From contig NC_091272.1 of NCBI RefSeq assembly GCF_042100115.1, positions 3,782,001 through 3,846,000 of the forward strand: 64,000 nt of DNA. The letters run 5' to 3'. Origin of the DNA: Alternaria dauci. Taxonomy: Eukaryota; Ascomycota; Dothideomycetes; Pleosporales; Pleosporaceae. Positions within the stretch are counted from its first letter, which is position 1. Each line of letters opens with the position of its first letter. The translations under genes were made by a program, and so were the position numbers. The notes under the pieces were generated by a model. That model was not told the DNA's origin. It did not search any database and worked only from the letters and a program-made list of their open reading frames with translations. This document shows positions 22,528 to 33,177 of this stretch, piece after piece.

Positions 22528-23701
22528 GGAGTAGAAGGGGGAAGCTAGGGAAAAGAAAGAGCTGGCGACCGGCTGTGTGAAAAGATGGCAGAAAAAGGAA
22601 CGGAGCAACGAACTGCACCACAGTACCTCGTTATTTGAGTTAGCACCGCGAGACTCGAACTGGTCAAAGCGTAAGAAGCCAGCATCAACATTACGGTGGT
22701 GGAAGCATACCCGGGACACATTCTGGAATGAAAGTAGACAAGACCGATATTTACCTTCCGCCACTTACCCCGAGTCAGCACCAGCTGCTGCGCAATTCAG
22801 GAATCCATCATCCACTGCCTCCACTCGAGAGCAATCAGAAAATCAACTCTGGAAGCTCGTTATACGGGTCAAGGCTCTCTCCCTACGCTAAAAACATAAA
22901 TAACGCAAATTCGCAACCACACAGCTGCGAATGCGATCCTTCAGAACTGCAATATCACGACTTCACAACGGACCCCACAAAAAAACTGTACTTACATACT
23001 GCTTTGGGCAGAACTTCCCATTTCCAGCGAGCATCGTCGTGCATAGTGCGTCACCATTTATACGATATACGATACCCCATCATCTAAACGAAGCATTGTT
23101 GCGCTGCTATACTATGGCGTTTTCAGAAAAGTGCAGCGATGAAGATAAGAAGATAGCAGTTATTTCTTCTTTGGGCTAGAGAGCTTAAGGAACGTTGTAG
23201 AGCGGTAGTAAAATCTGTTGGTTGCTAGGGCATCATCTAGTCAGCGCAAACAGAGGGCTAGCGCAATCAGTGTACCAGATGCTGGCCATGCGTTCACATC
23301 GGCCCCATCGGGTGGGGGCATGGGACCCTGTTGTTGAACGATTCGGGGCATGCATGCAATAGCAGACAAACAACAATGGTTTAGAAATGTGTTCGAGCCC
23401 GAACAAGTGTATTGAACTATACATATGGTAATCTGTCTACATATTCTCCAAAGATCAAATTGCGCCCGCTCGCTCGTTAGCTAATGAACATGACGTGTTT
23501 TTTTTAAGGACTCGTGTCTGATGGATACCACCAACGCCTCTTTCCTCGCCCAGCAAACCAATTCGTGTGAACCTAATTACAAGCAAATGCTCCCGTGCCG
23601 TATAATATGCCAAACTCCAATGTACGCCTGATGCAGTCGTGGCATTGCGCAAGTGTCTGCTATTACCACTATTTCTCCATGCCATAGTGTCCACTGCGCT
23701 T
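22528..23701. other. Convergent intergenic region, 1.2 kb
   Basis: Between the stops of the Zn2Cys6 gene (+) and ROT1 (-). Both strands hold only short ORFs. A tRNA-like string around 22650 was examined and rejected. Nothing else is seen. Confidence 0.45.
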
Positions 23702-24628
23702 CTAGAAGAAGTAGTAGAGCACACTGCCACCCGCTGTCATGAACACGCCGAACCACCACCACTGTTCAGCCCTGGCGGCGCCAGGCGTCCTCTTGAACAG
23801 CACCTCGTGGTTCATGGGTAGTTCGCCGCGCTTCGAGTTTTTGGCCGAAGGGGTCTGTGTCACGAGAGGGTTGAGGGTTGTGGTGGAAAGCATTTTTGGC
23901 GTGGACATGGCGAGGTACAAAGGCATCATAGGCGCACCGTCAAATTTGTAGAGCGTGATGCGCGGGATCTTGTGGTAGGCGTCCGAGGCAACGTACTCGT
24001 AGCGCTGTACAGAGTGATTAGTATGATGACTTGAATGCGATTACAGAGGGCTGGTTGATTGGGGTGACGAGAGGAGGCATCTCAACGTACATCGAATAGT
24101 TCAGAGGCATTGTATCGTGTGTAGACGGCGTTGCTGTAAGCGCACGGGTCCGAGTAGAGTTGTCTGCCGTCAACCTTGATAGGCTTGAGGACCAGGGAGC
24201 CGTTTGCGAGTTTCTCGTAGGTTCCGTGTTGCCATTGGATTATGCCCTTGGGACACTTGGGATCCGTTGCTGTGGTGGCTGTTAGCAATGGCTCTGTCCT
24301 AGCGCCTTTTCAACACTGCCAACGTACGATTTGCGACGGCGCGGTAGTAGGCCTCTTCAAAGTGGCCATCCGCAGTAAAGGAGTAGCTGATGCCCGTGTG
24401 CTTGGGCTCGGTGAATTTCTCGTTGACGGGGTCGTAAAAGTCCTATGTGGTGGTTAGTCTCGCGTCGCGGGCACGCATGGACACGTGAGTGCATACAGGT
24501 CCGGTCATGGTCGAGTTCGCCTTGCTCGTCCAGGTGCCGACGAGTTCTGCAGGAAGGGCGGCGGTTTGGGCTTGCGCGCCTAGAATGGCGGCTCCTGAGA
24601 GCAGCAGCGCTGCTATCCGTGACAACAT
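23702..24628 (-). CDS. ROT1: ROT1, ER membrane chaperone for protein folding and cell-wall synthesis
   Basis: Four exons on the minus strand: 24628-24497, 24442-24328, 24269-24091 and 24004-23702, giving 242 residues. The signal peptide is [20 protein letters not shown]. The mature part has the Rot1 hallmarks in order: [86 protein letters not shown], then [22 protein letters not shown]-terminal membrane helix with [19 protein letters not shown] closes it. Length matches yeast Rot1 well. In yeast the protein is essential, ER-resident and needed for beta-1,6-glucan and glycoprotein folding. I chose the ATG at 24628 because the frame upstream runs through microsatellite DNA and the signal peptide starts here. 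Confidence 0.95.
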
Positions 24629-25125
24629 GATTCGTGTAGCGTGGTGTGGTGTGGTGTGGTGTGAGTGAGTGAGTGAGTGAGTGAGTGAGTGAGTGAGTGA
24701 GTGAGTGAGTGTGTGTGTGTGTGTGAACGATTGTGGATGGTCGGTGGCGTGCGAAAGCGAGTGTGGGTGCGCGAGGGCAGGAGGTTGGCGGTAGTCGTGG
24801 TTGTTGAGGGGAGGATGTTTGGCTGTGTTTGAGTGTCGCCGCCTCCTGGCTTGGAACGAATCGACAGGGATCACGCGGCTAGCTGCAGATCATCACCGGC
24901 TTCCGGTGGATAAGTCCGATATCATCGCCCGCACCCGCAGCCGATCTGCTAGCCATTCCCGTCAGCCTTCGCTTTGCTATACCACTCTAGAGACCGTTAT
25001 TGTTGCAACTACGGCCTCTGCCGTTCACTGTTGTCCTCTCGCCACGACACTGCAGCACCAGGTCCGACCTCCGGAGCATCGGTATCCTCGCTGGAACGCC
25101 GTTACGCTTGCAATTAAACGGCGCT
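24629..25125. promoter_or_regulatory. Divergent promoter region between ROT1 and the 5-formyl-THF cyclo-ligase gene
   Basis: 497 bp between two divergent start codons, with a microsatellite at the ROT1 side (separate entry). The side toward 25126 is C/T-rich. No clear box is recognised. Confidence 0.45.
24641..24725. repeat. Compound microsatellite: GTGGT, then GTGA, then GT
   Basis: The + strand reads four GTGGT-like units (24641-24660), about 12 GTGA units (24661-24710) and a short GT run to about 24725. It ends only 13 nt before the ROT1 start codon, on the upstream side, so it probably lies within the ROT1 5' leader, where the mRNA would carry TCAC repeats. Length polymorphism is likely between strains. 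Confidence 0.9.
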
Positions 25126-25921
25126 ATGGCCGCGTCACTAGCAGCTGTCAAGAAGGAATTGCGCAACAGGATTAGGAGCATTCTCAGAGGAATTCCCGAA
25201 GCCGTTGCTGCTGCTCAAAGTACGTCCTGGTTTTTTCGGTTACTGCTGCTTCCACTGATGCTGTAAAGCATCCAATGCTACCAAGACTCTGCTGGCCATG
25301 CCAGAGTACAAAGCTGCACGCAGGATAAGTGTCTACCTGTCTATGCCAGGCGGTGAAATTTCCACGAGAGACATTGTGCGCAATGCACTGGAGGAGGGCA
25401 AGAAGGTCTTCATTCCCTATACCTATAGTTTGGAAGCGCCCAAACCAGGCCAACCAAAATCCATCATGGACATGGTAGAGCTGCGGTCGGTCCAAGACTT
25501 TGAATCGTTGGAACCTGACAATTGGGGCATCCCCACTCCCAGCAAAGAGTCCATATCATCACGTGCAAATTGCTTTGGCGGCACCGGCATCACGAATGGG
25601 GAGACCGACGGCGTGAGTGCTGGTCTGGATCTGATCGTCATGCCGGGCATGGCTTTCGACTCGCACTTTGGCCGCCTGGGGCACGGTAAAGGCTTCTACG
25701 ACTATTTCTTGACGCGTTGTCACCAAGTTTTGCGCATGCCTTTTCGCGGTAAGAACTACTGGTATTGTGTCTTTGGAGGGCTAACTAACCAAGTTGAAGT
25801 TGGCCTCTCGTTAACTGAGCAGTTCCTGCCACCAAACGAGTCGGTTCCCATGGATTCCTCCGATTTCCGTTTGGACGCCCTGATCACCGGTGATGGCGAG
25901 CTCCGTCGCGTGGGAGCTTAA
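25126..25921 (+). CDS. FAU1: 5-formyltetrahydrofolate cyclo-ligase (methenyl-THF synthetase)
   Basis: Three exons: 25126-25219, 25269-25748 and 25800-25921, giving 231 residues. The enzyme turns 5-formyl-THF into 5,10-methenyl-THF using ATP. Visible hallmarks are the N-terminal AAVKKELRNRIRSIL, RRISVYLSMPGGEISTRDIV, KKVFIPYTY, the phosphate/folate loop DLIVMPGMAFDSHFGRLG followed by HGKGFYDYFLTR, and the C-terminal VPMDSSDFRLDALITGDGELRR. Intron 2 (25749-25799) is 51 nt and has no in-frame stop; splicing it out gives RVGLSLTEQFLPP, the conserved sequence, so the spliced form is the main one. The first intron ends in AAAG, a slightly weak acceptor. It is convergent with SmE, 130 bp away. The symbol follows yeast usage. 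Confidence 0.93.
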
Positions 25922-26050
25922 TGTCCTCCCCCGAACCTTTCAAACGAGTTTGTCCGTGTTACACGGCGCCATCTCCCTCCTAGCCTGATGTGTGCGCAGT
26001 GTCCATCGTGTGTCCCTATGATTGTGCGAGGAGTGAATAGGAGGTTGCGC

Positions 26051-26486
26051 TTATTGGAGCTGCTGAATGAGAGAAATGTTGTCGCCCTTCAACAGGATCT
26101 GGCCGACTTTGCGCCTTTCCTCTGGCGCGTCCTTCTTCGCGAGCGTGACCTCGATGGCGTCGTCGATTACGAGGTTCATGAATTCGTCAAAGCCCTGCGC
26201 AGTGGTTAGCAACTTTCGCGATGCGAGATGTTTAGGCAGTCGTACCCTAAGCTTTCCCTCAATGCGCATGCCCAAGTTCTCGTACAACCATACCGAGATG
26301 GTCGCCCGTGACTGTAGAAGCTTGAAAATGAAGTTGATCGGGGGAAGGAGAACTAGAGCGTAATCAGCTGCTGTCGCGTCGCATGCATGTGGTAGCGGGC
26401 GTACCCTTTCCTCCGCCGCGGCCTAGGACGAGTTAGCTGATCCTTCTGCAGCAGTGGCAGGCATACTGACCACCACGTCCAGTCAT
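26051..26486 (-). CDS. SME1: Small nuclear ribonucleoprotein E (SmE), spliceosome core
   Basis: Four exons on the minus strand: 26486-26471 (16 nt), 26422-26405 (18 nt), 26352-26246 and 26194-26051, giving 94 residues, the family's normal size. The Sm1 motif runs from LLPPINFIFKLLQSRATISV through WLYENLGMRIEGKL and GFDEFMNLVIDDA; the Sm2 motif is GQILLKGDNISLI. SmE is one of seven Sm proteins that ring U1, U2, U4 and U5 snRNAs. The first two exons encode only a Gly/Arg-rich start (MTGRGGRGGGK), and the second is an 18-nt micro-exon. The last intron (26195-26245) is 51 nt and stop-free in frame. The start lies 400 bp from the divergent MTR10 gene. Confidence 0.92.
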
Positions 26487-26888
26487 TGTGAGAAGCTGAT
26501 GGCGAGTCTCTGGTAGTGTCTGGTAGCTGTAAGGGTCCGAGTCGGGGCGCAATGTGGGGAGAGGCTCGGGGGAGAAGCTGTGGTGGAAGGAACATTTCTG
26601 GCGCGACCTGAGCGGTCACAAACGCCTTGGCACCGACGTGGGGATCTTCGTGCTACTTTGACTATGCGACCGAACGCAACTGCCCGTCTCCAAACAAACT
26701 CACCACCACCGCCACCGCAACTGCCGCCGCCGTCACCTCCTCACCACTTGCACCTGCCGTCTTCCACGCTCGCCTAACCCGTCAGTTGATGCGCGCAATA
26801 TAACACACGCCCCGCCGCCTTGCTCCGAGCAGTATCCGCGCCCGTCTTCCCCCTCCCTGCCCCCACCACCTCGTCCAATTCCCTCACC
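26487..26888. promoter_or_regulatory. Shared divergent promoter of SmE and MTR10
   Basis: 402 bp between the start codons of two housekeeping RNA/transport genes. The MTR10 side is rich in CCACC and CCGCC blocks (for example CACCACCGCCACCGCAACTG). No other gene fits here, so one bidirectional promoter is likely (inference). Confidence 0.5.
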
Positions 26889-29800
26889 ATGGCTGCCAAC
26901 GGACAGCAAGTCTTCGACCCTGTGCTGGCGGCGCACAACACCATGGCGTCGCAGGCGGACCGCGCACAGAAGGAGCAGGCACATCAGTTTCTGGAACAGT
27001 TCCAGAAGTCGGTAGGTGGCATGGGCACATTTGCACGGGGCGTGAGGGGCTGATATGTCACAGGAAGAGGCATGGACTACCACACTGGCTATGCTCGAGG
27101 CAAACTCAGCAGACGCGGCTGCCAAGCTCTTTGCTGCCACTACACTCAAGGGAAAGGTGGGTCGTTGCTGCTCCTGCAGAGTGTGGGCACATGCTGACTG
27201 TGCCAGATTGTATACGACCTCCACCAAGTGCCTCGCGCACAGCTTCCAGAGCTCCGGGCGTCCATCATGCGCAATCTGGCGATATTCCATGCCGGACCCA
27301 AGCCCATTCGTTTGCAGCTATGCGTGTGTCTGGCGAATCTGGCCATCCAGATGACCGAGTGGAAGGATGTCCTCAAAGACGTTGTCAACACCCTCGGCTC
27401 AGATCCAGCAACGCTACCTTGCGTCCTGGACTTTCTCCGTGTTCTCCCCGAAGAAGTCACACATGGACGCAAGATCGCTCTCACAGTACGTCCGAACGAG
27501 CCGCGCCCCGTCATCAGCCCACGGCAATTCCCCAAGGTGTCGACATATGATAGTAGAGTTGTAGTCTAATATGTGGTGGTCAGGAACACGAGTTGACTAT
27601 GAGGACGACCGAATTGATCGACGACAACGCCCAACAAGCCCTGGAACTCCTCATCCGATACGGCACTTCTTCTCGTACGCTCAAAGTTGCCCTTTACTAA
27701 GCTCGCCCCCTGCTGACCCTCTATAGCCGCTGCTGCCCAGAACCCGCAGTTACTCAACTGCATCACGTCCTGGATACGAGAGATACCACTGGACGCCATC
27801 ATCAACTCGCCGCTTCTCAAAATCATCGTCGAAGACCTGTCCTTAGATGATCCATTCGAAGCCGCTGTTGAGTGCCTGAGCGCCCTTATCGCAGAGACCA
27901 GAGATGTCGACGAGACTCTCAACTCGATAATGGTTCTCTATCCCCAGGTCATCAATCTCCAGACCAAGCTCGCTGAAGCGGCACAAGAGGAGGACTCTGA
28001 GAAGTTCAAGGGTATCGCCAGGATATTTGCTGAAGCAGGAGAATCATGGGTCATTCTCATCGCGCGCCTACCCACCGACTTCCGCGCCCTCGTCCAAGCA
28101 ATACTGGCGACGGCAGCGCTGGACAAGGAGAGGGATGCCATATCTCATACTTTCAAGTTCTGGTACGACCTGAAGCAGTATCTCACCATCGACAAGTACG
28201 CCGAAGCACGCAACCAGTGCTTGGACATCTACTCCAAGTTAGTGGACATTATGATTGGTCATCTCGAGTTCCCCAAGCCAGAAACTGGTGACGAAAAGGA
28301 CCTGTTCGAAGGCGATCGTGATCAGGAAGAAAAGTTCCGCGAGTTCCGTCACCAGATGGGCGACGTGCTGAAGGACTGCTGCGAGGTCATGGGTGTCGTA
28401 GAGTGTCTTCAAAAGCCCTATGACCTCATGCAGCAATGGGTCCAGACTTACGGCGCTCAAGCTGGTCCGAACAATGTGCCCGAGTGGCAGAAACTGGAAG
28501 CGCCCCTGTTCGCTGTCAGAGCCACGGGTCGCATGGTACCTCCAGACGAGAATATAATGCTGCCTCGTCTTATCCCGCTCATCGCGGGCATACCTGACCA
28601 CCACAAGCTGCGATTTCAAGCTGTCATGGCTCTAGGAAGATACACTGAATGGACCGCACAGCATCCCGATACGCTACAGCTGCAATTGGATTACATCATG
28701 GCCGCCTTCGACCATTCTGCCAAGGACGTGATTCGAGCCGCTGCGCTATCATTCAAGTTCTTCTGCAACGACTGCGCGAGCCTGCTGGTAAACTTTGTCG
28801 GCCCCTTGCAACAGTTCTACGCAAAGAATTTGAATAAACTGCCAATCAGCAGCCAAGAGGAGATCACCGAAGGTGTTGCGTCAGTAGTCGCCAAGGTACC
28901 CAACGAACAGCTTTTGGCAACTCTCAAGTTGTATCTCGACCCGGTCATGGCCCACTTGATTGAGATTGCGCGACAAGCAAAGGACGAGGCGGATCAAAAG
29001 CTCATCGCCGACAAGATCAATCTGCTGACCATCTTTTTCGAGATGGTCAGACCAGAGGTTGCGCCTGGGCAGGAACATCCAGCGGTCAAGTATTGCCAAG
29101 AGGTCTTCCCTACTCTTGCCAATATGATTTCACACTTCAACACAAGCATACCTATCCTTGAGCGTGTATGTCGGTGCTGGCGATACATGGTGCTTTCCTA
29201 CCGTACAGCGATGCGCCCGCTCTTGCCCGATCTTGCAACCAAGCTGATTGAGGGCTTTGATAAGTCAAGGCAGGGCTGCTTCCTTTGGGCGACTGCATCC
29301 ATCGTACGAGAATTCTCACAAGGTGTAGATGACGTTGACCCAAGTCTGGCGAATGATGTCTACCAGTTCTATGAGCAGCAAGCGAAGACCTTCCTGCGCA
29401 TATTAAGCGATCTGCCACCTGAAGAGCTTCCGGACCTCATCGAAGATTACTTCCGCCTTGCCGCCGATATGGCACTCTATTTCCCCACAGAGTCGATCAT
29501 GTCGCCACTCATGGACACTGTTCTTCTCGCAGCCTGCAGCTCCCTGACGCTGCTTAAAGAAGACCCTATCATCGCAGTGCTGCACTTCCTGCGTGATTTG
29601 CTCGGTTACGGTCGTAACTCATCGCCCTCATCTACCTTCGACAACACTCGCCACGATGTCCCCGAGCAACTGCGGAACCGCGTCAAGCAACTCGTTGTTG
29701 GTGCTGGCGTTCAGTTAGTCCAGCGCATCATGACTGGAATGATGTACAGCTTCCCCGAAGGCTGCTTCGCGGACTCATCTGGTGTGCTCCTAGACCTCTT

Positions 29801-30047
29801 CGAGCTCATGCCTGAACAAGTCGCTCAATGGGTGGCCAGCACCGTTGGAATGTTACCACAAGGCAGCATCACACCTCAGGAGAGCGAGCGATTCCTCAAC
29901 AACATTCGACAACGTATCCAAACTGGCGATGTCAGAATGATTAGGACCATTCTCCAAGACTTCACTACTAGTTATCGTCGGCGCAATGTGGCCCCCCGTG
30001 AAGGTCTCGGCAGACTGGAAGCTTCGCGGTTCAGGTTCTCTGGTTAG
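26889..30047 (+). CDS. MTR10: Nuclear import receptor MTR10 (transportin-SR/importin-beta family)
   Basis: Five exons: 26889-27011, 27064-27156, 27207-27485, 27584-27674 and 27727-30047; frames join to 968 residues. The N-terminus AAHNTMASQADRAQKEQAH... with QFQKSEEAWTTTLAML is the importin-beta N-terminal repeat that binds Ran-GTP. The body is helical HEAT repeats, for example HKLRFQAVMALGRYTEWTAQ and RVCRCWRYMVLSYRTAM. The C-terminus RTILQDFTTSYRRRNVAPRE followed by GLGRLEASRFRF is the conserved end of Mtr10/TNPO3. Yeast Mtr10 imports the mRNA-binding protein Npl3 and helps tRNA retrograde import; vertebrate TNPO3 imports SR proteins. Length agrees with the family. The last exon holds 80% of the protein. 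Confidence 0.95.
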
Positions 30048-31043
30048 ATGCTGGATTCCGAACCAAGGCCTCTGTTTCAAAACGTCAACGCGTCAGAAAC
30101 CGAAGAGTAGCTAAGATGTGCAGCGCTCCTTCTTGGGATGGACTAGCTGAGCGCCTCCATAGGCCAGTAGGACGATGGTATGTTTGATGCGTGATGTAGT
30201 GTATATCGGATAGCATAATTGTACTTGAAGCGTTTGTGTGTGGGCATTTGCATGGAAGATCGGGACATGAAAGGCAGGATACCATCGATGGGACAAGGTG
30301 TGGGTTATTGTTCAAAGTGCTTAGATACTGTTCATCTCTATACTTCACATTTTTCGTGTTCGTGTATATGTTCAAAGTGATCATTGGCTTGCTTCACTAG
30401 AGCCAACATATCGGTATCGTGACATCAACAGATAATCTATACATGCAAACGACGCTTGACTGAAACATCTGCCGCACTACTGGGTACTTCAGGGTTCCGT
30501 CATTTGTGGATAACGTTGCGCATATATCCAGTTGACGGCAAGATTACACAGAGTATGTTACGAACATACTCATTTCGAAGCGTCGCGATCTGCGACTGCC
30601 GTGGGCTGTGACGACGTCCGTTACTATAGTCTAGCGCAACGTTATCGAGCGCACCTTCTTCTTACCTGGCAGCAAGCGTGCTTGACGTATGGTGAGTTGG
30701 GAAGCCATGAGCTTCTGCTATCCCAGCAAACAACACAAACGCCATAGCAGCTTCCTCACGATTTGGCATACAGGTTCATCGCTGATCGCTTGCCGACAAA
30801 ATCTTGCACTTTGACTCTTACCCGTTACCTCCTACTATATTTTTTTTCCTTTATCCTATTCTTTGATCCACTGCTGTTGACGCTACTTCTCGACCTTGAT
30901 CATCACCTGGAACACCACATTGCTCACAGGCCTGTCTATTCCTACTCTATACAGTGACGGGCCTGCATCTACCTCCAAGGTCTTTTGACCCCAAAGCTGA
31001 TAGCTACACGATAGGTATGCCTTTTGCTCCCGAATAAAGAAGT
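30048..31043. other. Intergenic region, 1 kb
   Basis: 3' flank of MTR10 and upstream region of the next + strand gene. A T-rich stretch lies at 30838-30852 (TATATTTTTTTTCCTT). Only short ORFs, no RNA gene or repeat seen. Confidence 0.45.
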
Positions 31044-32717
31044 ATGCCTGAGACAGAAGCTGACACCAGTTGCTCAGCGGAGTTAATTCGCGAACGTAAC
31101 AACGTTCCCCTTCACCTGTGGCGCCTGCGCACCTCCCGCCTGGTATTGGCAAGAACAATATCGGCAGAACTTAAAATTAGCAACCATCCAGGAAACGAAC
31201 ATCCTGGATCCTCCATACGGGCGGCCCGGCCTCGCGAGAGCTAACTCCACAGGATCCGGTTATAGACCTACTTCTATCAGGTCGAGCACTTCGAGTGCAT
31301 CACAAACGTCCACTAGACCAAGAAGACACTCGCAGCCGGCTCTCCCACCAACACTTGCTGAGAAAATCGCACTGGGTCCTCAGCTCAATCCATACCATAG
31401 CAAGAACCCCCACCGCCTCGACAGATACAGTAGCGTTCGGGACGTTTACCTTGCCAGACAAGAGCAACGCACGAAAGAAGCAGCATATCAGGAAGAGCGA
31501 CTCCAGCAGCTTCGGCTCCACCGGCGGAGGACTTCTCGTCAGCTTGACGGATCAAGATCAGCTGGAGCTTCACCGGCTTTGAGTCGCACAAATTCAGAAA
31601 AGAATCTTCCTCGAACGCCGTCTGTCCAAAGTCTCACTAAAGAACTGACGACGTTGGAGAAATTTGGGCCACTTAGGCGCACAAATACCGGCGACTCCAA
31701 CGCATCCTCATCAGGACAGTCGAACAGGTCCAGGAAGTCAACCCTTTCTCGGGTCTTGACGGTTAACCGCGATGATCGAGACGCTCAAAGAAATGAAGCA
31801 CGGCAAGAGCGGCAGTTACGAGAGCCTGGCGTTGGAGCGAACGGCGAGCCAAATTCTCCATCGCATGGAGGACAAGGACTCGGAAGACTCCTTGGAAAGC
31901 ACGCGGACAAGAGTACTCGGTTGGCAATTCCCTCCGTATCGTGCTGTTGGATGCGTACGACTGACATGATGTAGCGAACGCGCGCGCGATCTATGGACCG
32001 AATCGTTGTCTAGACGTGATAAGTTTCGCCCCGACTTCCTCACGAAAAATTGGAGCTTGCATCGTCGAACACAATCCTTCGAGTAGGTCATACATACATT
32101 GTTGCTCTGCAAAGGAGGACTCGCGTCTCGCTGCCTTGGAGCACCTGCTCGTCATCACCGAAGACCTGCTCCAGCGACTTATGGATGCCGAGGGCATCAC
32201 GAGTAGTGGCTGGTTGCCCGCCACGCCACAGTCACACCATGCAGCAATGTTCGGAAGCGTGGGCGGTAGCACAGCGGGTGGAAACAGCAGTGTAGCGAGC
32301 AGTGTTCAACCAAGTCGTAGAGGCAGTGCTCAACCACAGGAGTAAGACTCTCTTCAGAACATCGGCATCGGTATACTTACATGAAGCAGCCTCCTCATCG
32401 ACTATGCGCAAGGTTCGCCGCAACTGGTGCAGCAGACGCCGCAGTTCCCACCTCCTCCGCATTCAGCACCGTCGCAGACTCCCTTCGTCAACGACTTCAA
32501 TACGCCTTATTCGCACCACCACATCCAAAAGCCCAAGCTTCCTAGAGGCAGCAGCGATACGGTGTTTCAGACAGCTACTACCCCACCGAAAGCGTATGTG
32601 CAGACGGTTCCGAGGACTAACAGCGATATTATTCAGCAACCTAAGCCGACGTCTGTCGGGCAGTTCCAGGGACCTGGAAGAGGCAGGGTGCAATGGAATC
32701 TGGGCTCAGAAGGGTAG
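31044..32717 (+). CDS. Unidentified Ser/Arg/Gln-rich protein, multi-exon (model uncertain)
   Basis: Coding character switches frames several times, so exons exist, but not all joins are clear. One workable first exon is 31044-31095. From 31154 a long open stretch reads DPPYGRPGLARANSTGSG, then a Ser/Thr/Arg-rich region (RPTSIRSSTSSASQTSTRPR), LPPTLAEKIALGPQLNPYHS, and a charged helix (LARQEQRTKEAAYQEERLQQ), up to about 31920. After an intron ending at about 31975 (GATGTAG), a frame running to 32341 contains RLAALEHLLVITEDLLQRLM and DAEGITSSGWLP. The last intron (32342-32389, GTAAGA...GCAG) is clear and leads to a Pro/Gln-rich tail ending in GRVQWNLGSEG. The protein is probably disordered with one helical segment. 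I do not recognise it. Confidence 0.55.
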
Positions 32718-33177
32718 CAGAACTGGGACTGAGTCACCTGCTGGTTAGAGTCAGGGAGTTGATGGATATTGGGTAATCCTAAGCTGTGTCCGGACAATGA
32801 ACCATATCATTACTGCGCTGATGTCTTGATCTTTGGGTAGTGTCATACAAATGGTAGCTTCCAGTCCTAACTGTGACTCATGCGCGTATGTTGTGTGGAA
32901 TCGGAATGGAGCAACCGGCTGGTATCATGATGAATATGCAGGTGCGATCGCAAAGGCCTTTGCATAATGAAGCTTGTTGAGCATCCCATGGTCCATAGAG
33001 GTCAAAGGGAGTGATGAGTCGCAGCTATTAGCGCGAAATCTTGGCGGCGGAGCGCACACATTGAACCGTGGAATTGCCCCACAGGCTACCGCCACTTCTC
33101 GCATTCTGCTATATCATAAGGGACCCCCCGACGACGACCAACCCCAACATACACAACACACAAACACAGCCGCCAAC
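32718..33177. other. Intergenic region, 460 bp
   Basis: Between the unidentified gene and eIF3g, same strand. The 60 bp before the eIF3g ATG are CA-rich (CCAACATACACAACACACAA), a normal leader. Nothing else is seen. Confidence 0.45.

Noticed and set aside
22640..22700. tRNA-like string on the minus strand (AGTTCGAGTCTCGCGG)
   Set aside because: The T stem does not pair and no acceptor or D arm can be formed.
24661..24710. GTGA repeat as a CRISPR-like or telomeric array
   Set aside because: It is a plain tetranucleotide microsatellite without spacers, and telomeric TTAGGG is absent.
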